Origin: SZAS-103 sp038234715 | Lineage (GTDB): Bacteria; Pseudomonadota; Gammaproteobacteria; Xanthomonadales; Xanthomonadaceae | Length of the DNA stretch: 64,000 nucleotides | Reading direction: 5' to 3' | NCBI GenBank assembly: GCA_038234715.1 | Contig: JBBQTD010000010.1 | Coordinates: 32,688 to 96,687, forward strand | In this document: positions 9,443 through 18,066 of the stretch, piece after piece | Position numbering within the stretch: position 1 is the stretch's first letter | Layout of the letters: every line of letters begins with the position of its first letter | Translations under genes and position numbers: made by a program | Notes under the pieces: model-generated | What the model was told of the DNA's origin: nothing | Seen by the model: only the letters and a program-made list of their open reading frames with translations | Databases searched by the model: none

Positions 9443-10342
9443 ATGCCGGCGCGCGACCGTTTACGCATCGCCATCCAGAAATCCGGGCGCCTGACCGAAC
9501 CCGCACGCGACCTGCTTGCGCGCGCTGGCCTGGGCTTCCGCGAAAGCCGCGACCGTCTGTTCTGCTTCGGCGATTCATTGCCGATCGACCTGCTGCTGGT
9601 GCGCGACGACGACATTCCAGGGCTGATCGCCGAAGGCGTCTGCGACCTAGGGGTTGTCGGCCGCAATGTGCTGCAGGAGCAAGCGCTGGAACGCACGGGT
9701 ACCGGGCTGGCGCCTGCGTTCTGCGAGTTGCGCGCCCTTGGATTCGGCAGTTGCCGACTCGCGATCGCGGCACCGCAGGAAGTCGAATGGGGCGGCATTG
9801 CGTCCCTTGCGGGCAAGCGCATCGCGACGACGTATCCGCGACTGCTTGGGCATTGGCTGCAATCAAATGCGATCGACGCGCAAGTCGTGATGCTGTCCGG
9901 ATCGGTCGAGATCGCCCCGCGCCTGGGCAAGGCCGATGCGATTTGCGACCTGGTCTCTAGCGGCGCGACCCTGGCCGCCAACCACCTGCTGGAAGTGGAC
10001 GTCGTGCTGCAGACACAAGCCGTCCTTGCGGGTCCAACCCAGCCATTCACGGACGAGCGCGCCGAACTTGCGACGCTGCTGTTGCGCCGCCTCGACGGTG
10101 TGTTGCAGCTGCGCGACAGCAAGCTGATCCTGATGCAGGCGCCGCGCACCTCGCTGCCTGCGCTCCTCAGGCTGCTCGACGACGCCGATGCGCCGACGAT
10201 GACCTCGATCGAAGGTCGCGACAGCGACGTGGCGCTGCAGACGGTGTGCCGGACCGCACTGACATGGCAACGGCTCGAGGCGATGAAACACGCCGGCGCA
10301 CGCGGCCTGCTGGTGCTGCCGGTGGAGCAGATGCTTGCATGA
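9443..10342 (+). CDS. hisG: ATP phosphoribosyltransferase HisG (long form)
   Basis: First committed step of histidine synthesis: ATP plus PRPP gives phosphoribosyl-ATP. The 299-residue protein is the long, HisZ-independent form. The catalytic half starts RLRIAIQKSGRLTEPARDLL and has DLGVVGRNVLQE and the PRPP loop DLVSSGATLAAN. The C-terminal ACT-like domain mediates feedback inhibition by histidine. ATG 9443 was preferred over longer in-frame starts because the HisG N-terminus begins there. Its stop overlaps the hisD start (ATGA). Confidence 0.96.
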   Translation: MPARDRLRIAIQKSGRLTEPARDLLARAGLGFRESRDRLFCFGDSLPIDLLLVRDDDIPGLIAEGVCDLGVVGRNVLQEQALERTGTGLAPAFCELRALGFGSCRLAIAAPQEVEWGGIASLAGKRIATTYPRLLGHWLQSNAIDAQVVMLSGSVEIAPRLGKADAICDLVSSGATLAANHLLEVDVVLQTQAVLAGPTQPFTDERAELATLLLRRLDGVLQLRDSKLILMQAPRTSLPALLRLLDDADAPTMTSIEGRDSDVALQTVCRTALTWQRLEAMKHAGARGLLVLPVEQMLA

Positions 10343-11688
10343 AGGCCCCCACCGTCATCTCCGACCCAATTGCTGAGTCGCTTGCGCAGACCGTCGTCTG
10401 GAACGACCTGGACGAGCGCGCACGCGCCGCGTTGCTGGCACGACCTCCATCTGCGCGCAGCACCGATATCCTCGAAGGCGTCGCCCGGATACTTGCCCAG
10501 GTCCGTGCGGATGGCGACGTCGCCCTGCGCGCGTTGACGCTGCGTTTCGACGGGGTCGCATTGCAGGCGTTGGCGATTGCGGAGGGTGCCTTCGAAGCAG
10601 CCGAACGCCGCGTTGACCCGGGCCTGCGCGCCGCGATGGTCGCGGCGATTGGACGGATCGAGACTTTCCACAAGAGCGGGATGAGCTGCGAGTACGCGAT
10701 CGACACAGCTCCCGGCGTGCGCTGCGAACGCATGCTTCGGCCGATCGACCGGGTTGGCCTGTACGTTCCAGCGGGCAGTGCACCACTGTTTTCGACAGTG
10801 TTGATGCTCGGCGTTCCGGCGCGACTGGCGGGCTGCGACGAAGTCATCCTGTGCACGCCACCGCGTGCAGACGGCAACATCGACGACGCCGTGCTGGTAG
10901 CCGCGCGGTTGTGCGGCATCCACCGCGTATTCGCAATCGGTGGTGCGCAGGCAATCGCGGCAATGGCCTATGGCTGCGCCAGCGTGCCCGCCTGCGACAA
11001 ACTGTTCGGACCAGGCAATGCCTGGGTGACCGAAGCCAAGCGCCAGGTCGCGATGGAGACGTGCGCAATCGACATGCCGGCCGGCCCGTCGGAAGTCTTG
11101 GTTATCGCAGATGCGGCGGCGCGTCCCGATTTCGTCGCTGCCGACCTGCTCGCGCAAGCCGAACACGGACCCGACTCGCAAGTGGTGTTGATCAGCGACA
11201 GCCACACGTTGATCGACAACGTGCGCACCCAGGCTGGAATCCAGCTGGCGCAACTGCCACGCAGGACGATCGCATCCCGGGCGCTTGCGCACAGTCGCGC
11301 GATCCGTGTCGGCGATCTCGCCACTGCCGTCAGCATCTCCAATCGGTACGCGCCCGAGCACCTCATCTTGCAAGTCGCGAATCCGCGCGAGCTGCTGGCA
11401 TCGGTGCGCGCGGCCGGGTCGGTGTTTCTTGGCGCATTCTCGCCCGAATCGGCAGGGGACTATTGCAGCGGAACCAACCACGTGTTGCCCACGGACGGCT
11501 GGGCGCGCAGTAGCAGTGGCGTGTCGGTCGCGAGCTTCCAACGCGCCATTACCGTGCAGGAACTGTCGATGGCTGGGCTGGCGCAAATCGGCGGCGATGC
11601 GGTGCTGATGGCCGAAGCTGAAGGATTGCGGGCGCATGCCGACGCGGTGCGCGTGCGGGTGAACGTGTCACCTGGAGCACTTGCATGA
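10339..11688 (+). CDS. hisD: Histidinol dehydrogenase HisD
   Basis: Zinc enzyme that oxidises L-histidinol in two NAD-dependent steps to L-histidine. The 449 residues include RIGLYVPAG-type VGLYVPAGSAPLFSTVLM, the FAIGGAQAIAAMAYG loop, KLFGPGNAWVTEAKR, and DMPAGPSEVLVIAD. The zinc/catalytic region is AEHGPDSQVVL, and YAPEHLILQV lies near the end. It overlaps hisG and hisC by 4 bp on either side, suggesting translational coupling. Confidence 0.97.
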   Translation: MKAPTVISDPIAESLAQTVVWNDLDERARAALLARPPSARSTDILEGVARILAQVRADGDVALRALTLRFDGVALQALAIAEGAFEAAERRVDPGLRAAMVAAIGRIETFHKSGMSCEYAIDTAPGVRCERMLRPIDRVGLYVPAGSAPLFSTVLMLGVPARLAGCDEVILCTPPRADGNIDDAVLVAARLCGIHRVFAIGGAQAIAAMAYGCASVPACDKLFGPGNAWVTEAKRQVAMETCAIDMPAGPSEVLVIADAAARPDFVAADLLAQAEHGPDSQVVLISDSHTLIDNVRTQAGIQLAQLPRRTIASRALAHSRAIRVGDLATAVSISNRYAPEHLILQVANPRELLASVRAAGSVFLGAFSPESAGDYCSGTNHVLPTDGWARSSSGVSVASFQRAITVQELSMAGLAQIGGDAVLMAEAEGLRAHADAVRVRVNVSPGALA

Positions 11689-12767
11689 GCGCGCTTCGCC
11701 TCGCACGCCCCGATCTGCTTGCGCTCGCCGGTTATTCATCAGCGCGCATGGAGGCCAACGGCGGCAGCATCCTGCTCAATGCCAACGAGTCGCCATGGCC
11801 TCAGGACGATGCTGCGCCGCTGAACCGCTACCCCGACCCGCAACCGGTGCGTTTGCGGGCGTTGCTCGCGAAGCTCTACGGTGTCGATGCGACGCAGCTG
11901 CTGATTGGCCGGGGCAGCGACGAGATGATCGACCTGCTCGTGCGCGGGTTCTGCCGATCTGGACAGGATGCGATCCTGATACAGCCGCCGACGTTCGGCA
12001 TGTACGCGGTGTGCGCGTCGGTGCACGGAGCTGCCGTTCGCGAATTGCCTTTGCGCGGAACGGGATTCATGCCGGATTTCGACGGCGTGCGCGCGGCGGT
12101 TGCGGCATCGGCGGGATCGACGCCGATCAAGATCGTGTTCGCCTGCGCCCCGAACAACCCCACGGGCGGACAGCCGGCCCGCAGCGACCTGCTGCGACTC
12201 GCACGCGCCTTGCGCGACCACGCCCTGCTGGTTGTCGATGAGGCCTATATCGAATTCGCCGAAACCGGCAGCCTCGCATGCGATGTCGCGAGCAACCCCA
12301 ACCTTGTTGTCCTGCGCACCCTGTCGAAGGCTTACGGCCTGGCAGCGGCGCGCGTCGGCAGCATGATTGCCTCGCCGGAAATCGTAGGGTTGTTGCGACG
12401 GATCATGCCGCCCTACCCCGTACCGACGCCGTGCAGCGACGCAGCCCAAGCCGCTCTTGCGCCGCAATCCCTGGCATGCGCGCAGATGCGCATCGCGATG
12501 GTCCGCAGCGAGCGCGAACGCCTGCGCGAAGGCCTGCGAGCGCTGCCGCAGGTGCGCGCGGTGCTTTCGTCGCAGGCCAACTTCCTCACCGTGCGTTTCG
12601 CGGACGCCGGCCAATGCCATGCGCAGTTGCTTGCGGCCGGCATCGTGGTACGCGACGTCCGGCGCTATCCTGGTCTGGACGACGCGTTGCGCATCAGCAT
12701 CGGCACGCCGGATGAAAACGCAGCAGTGCTCGCGACACTGGCGCCACACACAGAGCCGGTGACATGA
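11685..12767 (+). CDS. hisC: Histidinol-phosphate aminotransferase HisC
   Basis: PLP-dependent class I/II aminotransferase that converts imidazole-acetol phosphate to histidinol phosphate. The N-terminal arm carries LLNANESPWP. The cofactor-binding ACAPNNPTG and LVVDEAYIEF are followed by the Schiff-base lysine in LRTLSKAYGLAAARVG. The 360 residues are normal. It overlaps hisD and hisB by 4 bp. Confidence 0.96.
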   Translation: MSALRLARPDLLALAGYSSARMEANGGSILLNANESPWPQDDAAPLNRYPDPQPVRLRALLAKLYGVDATQLLIGRGSDEMIDLLVRGFCRSGQDAILIQPPTFGMYAVCASVHGAAVRELPLRGTGFMPDFDGVRAAVAASAGSTPIKIVFACAPNNPTGGQPARSDLLRLARALRDHALLVVDEAYIEFAETGSLACDVASNPNLVVLRTLSKAYGLAAARVGSMIASPEIVGLLRRIMPPYPVPTPCSDAAQAALAPQSLACAQMRIAMVRSERERLREGLRALPQVRAVLSSQANFLTVRFADAGQCHAQLLAAGIVVRDVRRYPGLDDALRISIGTPDENAAVLATLAPHTEPVT

Positions 12768-13897
12768 GCGGCCAGAAGATCCTGTTCGTCGACCGGGACG
12801 GCACCTTGATCATCGAGCCGCCGGATTTCCAGATTGACGCCTTCGCCAAGTTGCGACTGCTCCCTGACGTGATTCCGGCACTGCTACGGCTGCGGGACGC
12901 GGGCTTCGGGTTCGTGATGGTGACCAACCAGGATGGGCTCGGCAGCGCGGCTTTCCCGCAGGCCGATTTCGACGGACCGCACGCGCTGTTGCTCGATCTG
13001 CTCGCATCGCAGGGCATCGTCTTTCGTGAAGTGCTGATCGACAACACGCATGCACACAACAACGCGCCAACACGGAAGCCCGCAGTCGGCCTTGTCCTGC
13101 ACTATCTTCGGGACCGCGGAATCGATCTGGAACACAGCGCAATGGTCGGCGACCGACAGACGGACATCGAGTTTGCGCGCAACCTCGGCGTACGCGGATT
13201 CCTGCTCGCGCCGGGCGGCGAGGACTGGAACACGATTGCAGACGCGCTGTGCGCCAGCCATCGCACCGCGCGTGTCGAGCGCAGCACCCGCGAAACCCTG
13301 GTGCGCGTGGGTATCGACCTCGATCGTGTCGCCGAACCGGACATCGTCACCGGCCACGGTTTCTTCGACCACATGCTCGAGCAGCTCGGGAAGCATGCCG
13401 GCATAGCGCTATCGGTGCGTTGCGCGGGCGACCTGCACATCGACGAACACCACACCGTGGAGGACTGCGCGCTGGCGATTGGGGAAGCCTTGCGCAATGC
13501 ACTCGGCGACAAGCGCGGGATCGAGCGCTATGGATTCTGCATTGACGACGGATCGCCCACCTCTCCGGCCGAACCTCAAGGATCCGCGAATCGCGTGGAA
13601 TTCAACCTGCCGATGGACGAGGCGCTCGCCAACGCCGCGCTGGACCTTTCCGGACGCGCCTACTTCGTATTCGATGGCGTTTTTCCACGCGTGGAAGTGG
13701 GAGGACTCGCCACCGAGCTGGTGCCGCACTTCTTTCGCTCGTTGTGCGACGCAGCCGGAATCAACCTGCACCTTCGCGTGCGTGGCGAGAACACGCACCA
13801 CATGGTCGAATCGTGTTTCAAGGTCGTGGCACGCGCGTTGCGGATGGCACTGCGCCGCGAAGGCAGCGTACTTGCCAGTACCAAGGGCGTGTTGTGA
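12764..13897 (+). CDS. hisB: Bifunctional HisB (histidinol-phosphatase / IGP dehydratase)
   Basis: Two enzymes in one chain, as in enteric bacteria. The N-terminal HAD phosphatase has the DxDxT nucleophile motif in FVDRDGTLI. The C-terminal imidazoleglycerol-phosphate dehydratase has GHGFFDHMLEQLGKHA, EHHTVEDCAL and ENTHHMVESCFKVVA metal-binding histidines. At 377 residues it is about 20 longer than E. coli HisB. The extra stretch at about residues 257-282 (DDGSPTSPAEPQGSANRVEF) interrupts the usual RYGF-to-PMDEAL transition and looks like an in-frame insertion in a surface loop. Confidence 0.95.
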   Translation: MSGQKILFVDRDGTLIIEPPDFQIDAFAKLRLLPDVIPALLRLRDAGFGFVMVTNQDGLGSAAFPQADFDGPHALLLDLLASQGIVFREVLIDNTHAHNNAPTRKPAVGLVLHYLRDRGIDLEHSAMVGDRQTDIEFARNLGVRGFLLAPGGEDWNTIADALCASHRTARVERSTRETLVRVGIDLDRVAEPDIVTGHGFFDHMLEQLGKHAGIALSVRCAGDLHIDEHHTVEDCALAIGEALRNALGDKRGIERYGFCIDDGSPTSPAEPQGSANRVEFNLPMDEALANAALDLSGRAYFVFDGVFPRVEVGGLATELVPHFFRSLCDAAGINLHLRVRGENTHHMVESCFKVVARALRMALRREGSVLASTKGVL

Positions 13898-14505
13898 GTA
13901 CGCCGGCGATTGACGTCGTATTGATCGACTCCGGCGGCGCCAACATCGGGTCGGTGCGCTACTCATTGGAGCGACTGGGCGCGGACTCCCAGGTCAGCAC
14001 CGATCCCGTGCGCATTGCCAGCGCGACGCATGTGATCCTGCCCGGCGTCGGGGCAGCCGCAGCAGCGATGCGACGCTTGATCGAACTCGACCTGGTCGAG
14101 CCAATCCGGAAGCTGCGGCAACCGCTGCTCGGCATTTGTCTCGGCATGCAGCTGCTGTACGAGTCTTCCGAGGAAGGCGACGTGGAGTGCCTCGGTCTGT
14201 TGCCTGGCCGCGTGCGTCGACTGAGCCCGAGACCCGGACTTCGCGTTCCCCACATGGGCTGGAACACGTTGGACATCCAGGACGAATCCGCCCTGCTCTG
14301 CGGAATCGACCCGGGCTCCCATGCGTACTTCGTGCATGGCTATGCCGCGCCGGTCGACGCCGCGACCATTGCCACCTGTACCCATACGCAAGAATTTTCG
14401 GCGGCAGTGCAACGTGGTCACGTCCATGGCGCACAGTTCCATCCGGAACGCTCAGCGGCAGTCGGCCAGCGCCTGCTTGCGAATTTTCTTGGCATCCGCG
14501 CATGA
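13894..14505 (+). CDS. hisH: Imidazole glycerol phosphate synthase subunit HisH
   Basis: Glutamine amidotransferase subunit that feeds ammonia to HisF. The catalytic Cys is in LLGICLGMQLLYE, the His/Glu pair in GAQFHPERS, and the glycine loop in LPGVGAAAAAM. The start is GTG 13894, overlapping the hisB stop in a GTGA arrangement; this gives 203 residues, normal for HisH. The Gly-Gly-Ala start (DSGGANIGSVRYSLERLG) also matches the family. Confidence 0.95.
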   Translation: MSTPAIDVVLIDSGGANIGSVRYSLERLGADSQVSTDPVRIASATHVILPGVGAAAAAMRRLIELDLVEPIRKLRQPLLGICLGMQLLYESSEEGDVECLGLLPGRVRRLSPRPGLRVPHMGWNTLDIQDESALLCGIDPGSHAYFVHGYAAPVDAATIATCTHTQEFSAAVQRGHVHGAQFHPERSAAVGQRLLANFLGIRA

Positions 14506-15245
14506 CATTCACGGTCTACCCGGCGATCGATGTGCGCGAGGGTCGCGTGGTGCGCCTTCGTCAGGGTGACTACGCGCAAGAAACGCGCTATGCGTCCGAT
14601 CCCTTGGCACTGGCAAGACAGTATTCCGATGCGGGAGCGCAATGGTTGCACCTGGTCGACCTTGATGCGGCGCGGGCGGGCGGCTACACGCTGGCGGTCG
14701 CGGGTTCACTGCTGGAAGCGATCAAGTCAGCAACGTCGCTGCGCGTGCAGACTGGCGGAGGCGTGCGCAGCGCGAGCGACGTCGAAGCGATCTTTCGCGC
14801 AGGCGCCGACCGCGTCGTCGTCGGGTCGCTTGCGGTATGCGAACCCGTGCTGGTGACCGGTTGGCTGCGGCATTACGGTGCCGAACGCATCACCATCGCG
14901 CTGGACGCGCGCCGAAGCGCCGATGGCCGCTGGTTGCTGCCATCGCACGGCTGGACGAAAGACAGCGATATCGAACTTGAAGCGCTGTTGTCCCGGTACG
15001 TTGGCGAAGGCCTGCAACATCTGCTTTGCACCGATATCGAACGCGACGGCATGCTGTCCGGGCCGAACCTGGGTCTGTACAAATCGCTGCATGAAGTCGC
15101 TCCCGGGCTTGCCCTGCAGGCATCGGGCGGCGTGCGCGGCATCGAGGACGTGATCGCTGCGCGCAACGCAGGATGCGCAGGCGTGGTGCTCGGCAGGGCC
15201 CTGCTCGAGGGGCATCTGGATCTTGCGGCTGCACTCGCATGCTGA
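14502..15245 (+). CDS. hisA: ProFAR isomerase HisA
   Basis: (beta/alpha)8-barrel enzyme of 247 residues that isomerises ProFAR to PRFAR. VYPAIDVREGRVVRLRQGDY carries the first catalytic Asp, LQTGGGVRSASDVEAIFRAGADRVVVGS the first phosphate site, and TDIERDGMLSGPNLGLY the second catalytic Asp. ASGGVRGIEDV gives the second phosphate loop. ATG 14502 overlaps the hisH stop by 4 bp. Confidence 0.96.
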   Translation: MTFTVYPAIDVREGRVVRLRQGDYAQETRYASDPLALARQYSDAGAQWLHLVDLDAARAGGYTLAVAGSLLEAIKSATSLRVQTGGGVRSASDVEAIFRAGADRVVVGSLAVCEPVLVTGWLRHYGAERITIALDARRSADGRWLLPSHGWTKDSDIELEALLSRYVGEGLQHLLCTDIERDGMLSGPNLGLYKSLHEVAPGLALQASGGVRGIEDVIAARNAGCAGVVLGRALLEGHLDLAAALAC

Positions 15246-16015
15246 CCCGTCGCATCATTCCCTGCCTCGACGTGCGCAATGGCGTCGTAGTAAAGGGGGT
15301 GCGATTCCGCGACCACGTCGTGGTCGGGGCGATCGAGGAACTTGCATTGCGGTACCGCGATGAGGGCGCGGATGAGCTGGTGTTCTACGACATCACTGCC
15401 AGCCCTGAGGGTCGATCGGTGGATCGCGCATGGGTCGAACGGGTCGCACGCCTGATTGATATCCCGTTCTGCGTCGCGGGGGGCATCCGTTCGGTCGACG
15501 AAGCGCGCAGGGTGCTCGGCGCCGGCGCAGACAAGGTTTCGGTGAACTCCCCGGCACTCGAGCGTCCCGAACTGATTTCCGAACTAGCCGATGCGTTCGG
15601 AGTGCAATGCGTGGTGGTCGGGGTAGACAGCCTCAAGAACGCCGATGGTGAGTGGCGTGTGCGCCAGTACACCGGCGATGCATCGATGAGTCGTGCACTC
15701 ACGCTGCGCACGCTCGACTGGCTGCGCGAAGCACAGCGACTTGGCGCTGGAGAAATCGTGCTCAACTGCATGGGCTCCGATGGCGCCCGGGATGGCTACG
15801 ACATCGAGCAACTCCAGGCGGCGCGCGCGATCTGCGACGTCCCCCTTGTCGCGTCGGGTGGCGCCGGGGCACGCGAACACTTTGCTTCGCTATTCGAGGA
15901 CGCGGATGCCGATGCCGCACTGGCCGCAAGTATTTTCCACAGCGGTGCAGTAACGATCCCAGCTTTGAAGTCCTGGCTGCGCAACCAGGGTATCGAGGTC
16001 CGCGATGTCCATTGA
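15239..16015 (+). CDS. hisF: Imidazole glycerol phosphate synthase subunit HisF
   Basis: Cyclase subunit that uses HisH-derived ammonia on PRFAR to give IGP and AICAR. The 258 residues start RRIIPCLDVRNGVVVKGVRF, with VDRAWVERVA and PFCVAGGIRSVDEARRVLGAGADKVSVNSPAL. The second catalytic Asp lies in LNCMGSDGARDGYDIEQ. The start overlaps the end of hisA by 7 bp. Partial similarity to HisA reflects shared ancestry. Confidence 0.97.
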   Translation: MLTRRIIPCLDVRNGVVVKGVRFRDHVVVGAIEELALRYRDEGADELVFYDITASPEGRSVDRAWVERVARLIDIPFCVAGGIRSVDEARRVLGAGADKVSVNSPALERPELISELADAFGVQCVVVGVDSLKNADGEWRVRQYTGDASMSRALTLRTLDWLREAQRLGAGEIVLNCMGSDGARDGYDIEQLQAARAICDVPLVASGGAGAREHFASLFEDADADAALAASIFHSGAVTIPALKSWLRNQGIEVRDVH

Positions 16016-16622
16016 ACTCTTGCATGACTTCGACTGGTCCGCGCTCGCATGGAGCAAACAGGATGGCCAGGTTCCGGCGATCGTCCAGGACGCGCGCAAC
16101 GGCCGCGTGTTGATGCTCGGATACATGAATCGCGAAGCGGTGGCCGCGACCCAGGCTTCCGGCAAGGTCACGTTTTTCAGCCGCAGCAAGCAGCGGCTCT
16201 GGACCAAGGGCGAAAGCAGCGGACACTTCCTGGGACTGGTCTCCATGGAGGCGGATTGCGACAACGACACCCTGTTGGTCCAGGCGATTCCGCAAGGACC
16301 GACCTGCCATCTTCAACGCGCGAGTTGCTTCGCAGGAGCTCCAGCGAACTTCCTCGCGGACCTCGATCATTTGATCGCAACGCGCGAGCGCGAGCGCCCT
16401 GAATCCAGCTACACAACACGCCTTTTCGAGTCGGGCCTGCGTCGCATCGCACAAAAGGTCGGCGAGGAGGGCGTCGAGACGAGTCTGGCTGCGGTGACGC
16501 AGGACGACGACGCCCTGCTCGGCGAATCAGCAGACCTCGTCTACCACCTGCTGGTCTTGCTGCGTGCGCGCGGGCTTTCTCTTGCCGATTGCCTGGGCGT
16601 GCTGGAAAAACGCCATCGCTGA
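16005..16622 (+). CDS. hisI: Bifunctional HisIE (PR-AMP cyclohydrolase / PR-ATP pyrophosphohydrolase)
   Basis: Steps two and three of the pathway in one 205-residue chain. The N-terminal cyclohydrolase has MLGYMNREAVAATQASGKVTFFSRSKQRLWTKGE-type motifs and the zinc-binding ADCDNDTLLVQ and GPTCHLQRASCF. The C-terminal HisE domain has the Glu-rich QKVGEEGVETSLAAV and SADLVYHLLVLL helices. It overlaps hisF by 11 bp and ends the operon; no hairpin-plus-T terminator was evident after it. Confidence 0.96.
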   Translation: MSIELLHDFDWSALAWSKQDGQVPAIVQDARNGRVLMLGYMNREAVAATQASGKVTFFSRSKQRLWTKGESSGHFLGLVSMEADCDNDTLLVQAIPQGPTCHLQRASCFAGAPANFLADLDHLIATRERERPESSYTTRLFESGLRRIAQKVGEEGVETSLAAVTQDDDALLGESADLVYHLLVLLRARGLSLADCLGVLEKRHR

Positions 16623-16828
16623 GCGCTACGCTTCGGGCCAGCGACTGCGTGGGTGAGCCAAGCCAAGCCATCGTCATGCTCGCGCCGACCGTGGAGCATG
16701 CCCTTTGCTTGCTGCAATTACCTCAAATCGTCGCAAGGCGACATCTGTACGTGGCCAGCGATTGCAGCCACTCTGCCCCCATAATTCGCTAATCGGAGCC
16801 GGACACCGGCTTCTGCGGAAGGTCGCAC

Positions 16829-18025
16829 ATGGACACCCAGCGGATCATCCAGTGCATCGGAACCAACGAGGAGGACACTGCCCACCTGCGGCTGCTGCTG
16901 CGTGTTGCGCGGACGCATGTGCGCAATAGCTGGGTGTGGGGCAGCGAGTCCAGGGCAGACCTGGTGGTCGTGGATACGCGCAGGTTGATCGGTGAATCGG
17001 CGATGCGCCGGGCCGCACAACGCGGAATCGACTGCGCACAGATCATTGAAGCAAACGCTCCGAAGCCGCCCGGCCTTTTCCTGCGCAAACCGTTCCGGCG
17101 CGAAGCCTTTGCCATGCTCTTGAACAAGGTCGGGGGCGGAACCGGCGCAGGCCCCGAGATCGATACGTGGAGCGACGAATTCCTTGAACTCGACCTGGGC
17201 GGAGTCGATCTGAGCGAGCTCGAAGCCGAACATCCGGGCGGACACGGCGCCACGACGCGCCCGGGTGACGCCGCGGACATCCAGGCCGTCCCCGTGCACG
17301 CGCGATCCAGCGAAGCGTCGGCCGACCCATTCGGGATGGCGAACGCCGAAAAGGCCGATGCGGGTGTCGCTCGCGAACGCATGGGCGAACGGGACGCGCT
17401 CGATACGGTGCCAGTCGATTTGCCAGGCGGTTCCATCGCGAGCCACAGGCCAGTCGACGATATTTTCGATCCCGCGCTCGAAGCCGACTCTGTACCCGAC
17501 ATTGACGCCAACGCCACGTATCCGCTGATCTACTACCTGGGAAAGGGACTACTGCCAGGACCGGCGCGGATCGCTGTGCCCGGCATGCCCACCCTGGTGG
17601 TCGATCCGGAGGAAGAGCTGTTCTGGGCGAAAGGGCTGTTGCCTGGGCTCGAGCCTTATGCCCGCGCGCCCTTGCGTTTTGGGGACTGGCAACGCCTGGA
17701 CTGGACGGAACTGGTCGAAGCGCGCAGAGGCATGGCAGCCAAGCCATACGCTCGGCTGATCTGGATGGATACCTTCATCCACTCGAATGGCTTCCTGGCC
17801 AGGCACCTCGACCCCGGTGGCAGCTACCGTCTCTCCAACCGTCTCGACTTCTCGCTCGACTATCCGCGCGCGTTTCGGGTTGGCGCACTCATGACCACGC
17901 CGCGCAAACTCCACGAGATCGCCCGCGTAAGCGCAGTGGGGCTCGCCGAGGTGTTCGACGTCGTGAATGCGTACGAAGCGATCGGATACATTGAGTGGAC
18001 ACCGCGCGAGCGTACCCCACGTTAG
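16829..18025 (+). CDS. Protein of unknown function with receiver-like N-terminus
   Basis: A 398-residue protein I do not recognise. Residues about 5-100 look like a degenerate receiver domain: alternating strands and helices, LVVVD in the middle and LFLRKPFRREAFAMLL where the receiver Lys-Pro would be. There is no obvious phospho-acceptor acidic pocket at the N-terminus (IQCIGTNEEDT). Residues about 110-225 are acidic and low-complexity. The C-terminal 170 residues form a second domain with YYLGKGLLPG, AKGLLPGLEPYARAP and a final helical part, EIARVSAVGLAEVFDVVNAYEAIGYIEW. GGAAGGTCGCAC precedes ATG 16829, a good ribosome-binding site. It is convergent with argH, which ends 41 bp away. A regulatory or scaffold role is a guess. 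Confidence 0.8.
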   Translation: MDTQRIIQCIGTNEEDTAHLRLLLRVARTHVRNSWVWGSESRADLVVVDTRRLIGESAMRRAAQRGIDCAQIIEANAPKPPGLFLRKPFRREAFAMLLNKVGGGTGAGPEIDTWSDEFLELDLGGVDLSELEAEHPGGHGATTRPGDAADIQAVPVHARSSEASADPFGMANAEKADAGVARERMGERDALDTVPVDLPGGSIASHRPVDDIFDPALEADSVPDIDANATYPLIYYLGKGLLPGPARIAVPGMPTLVVDPEEELFWAKGLLPGLEPYARAPLRFGDWQRLDWTELVEARRGMAAKPYARLIWMDTFIHSNGFLARHLDPGGSYRLSNRLDFSLDYPRAFRVGALMTTPRKLHEIARVSAVGLAEVFDVVNAYEAIGYIEWTPRERTPR

Positions 18026-18066
18026 CGCGGATCACGGCCGATCGCCTTGGACAGCGCGCAACGCCG

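Noticed and set aside
8812..11637. 941-codon minus-strand frame across yerC, hisG and hisD
   Set aside because: Antisense to three well-identified genes, with no domain and Arg/Ser/Ala-rich shadow composition.
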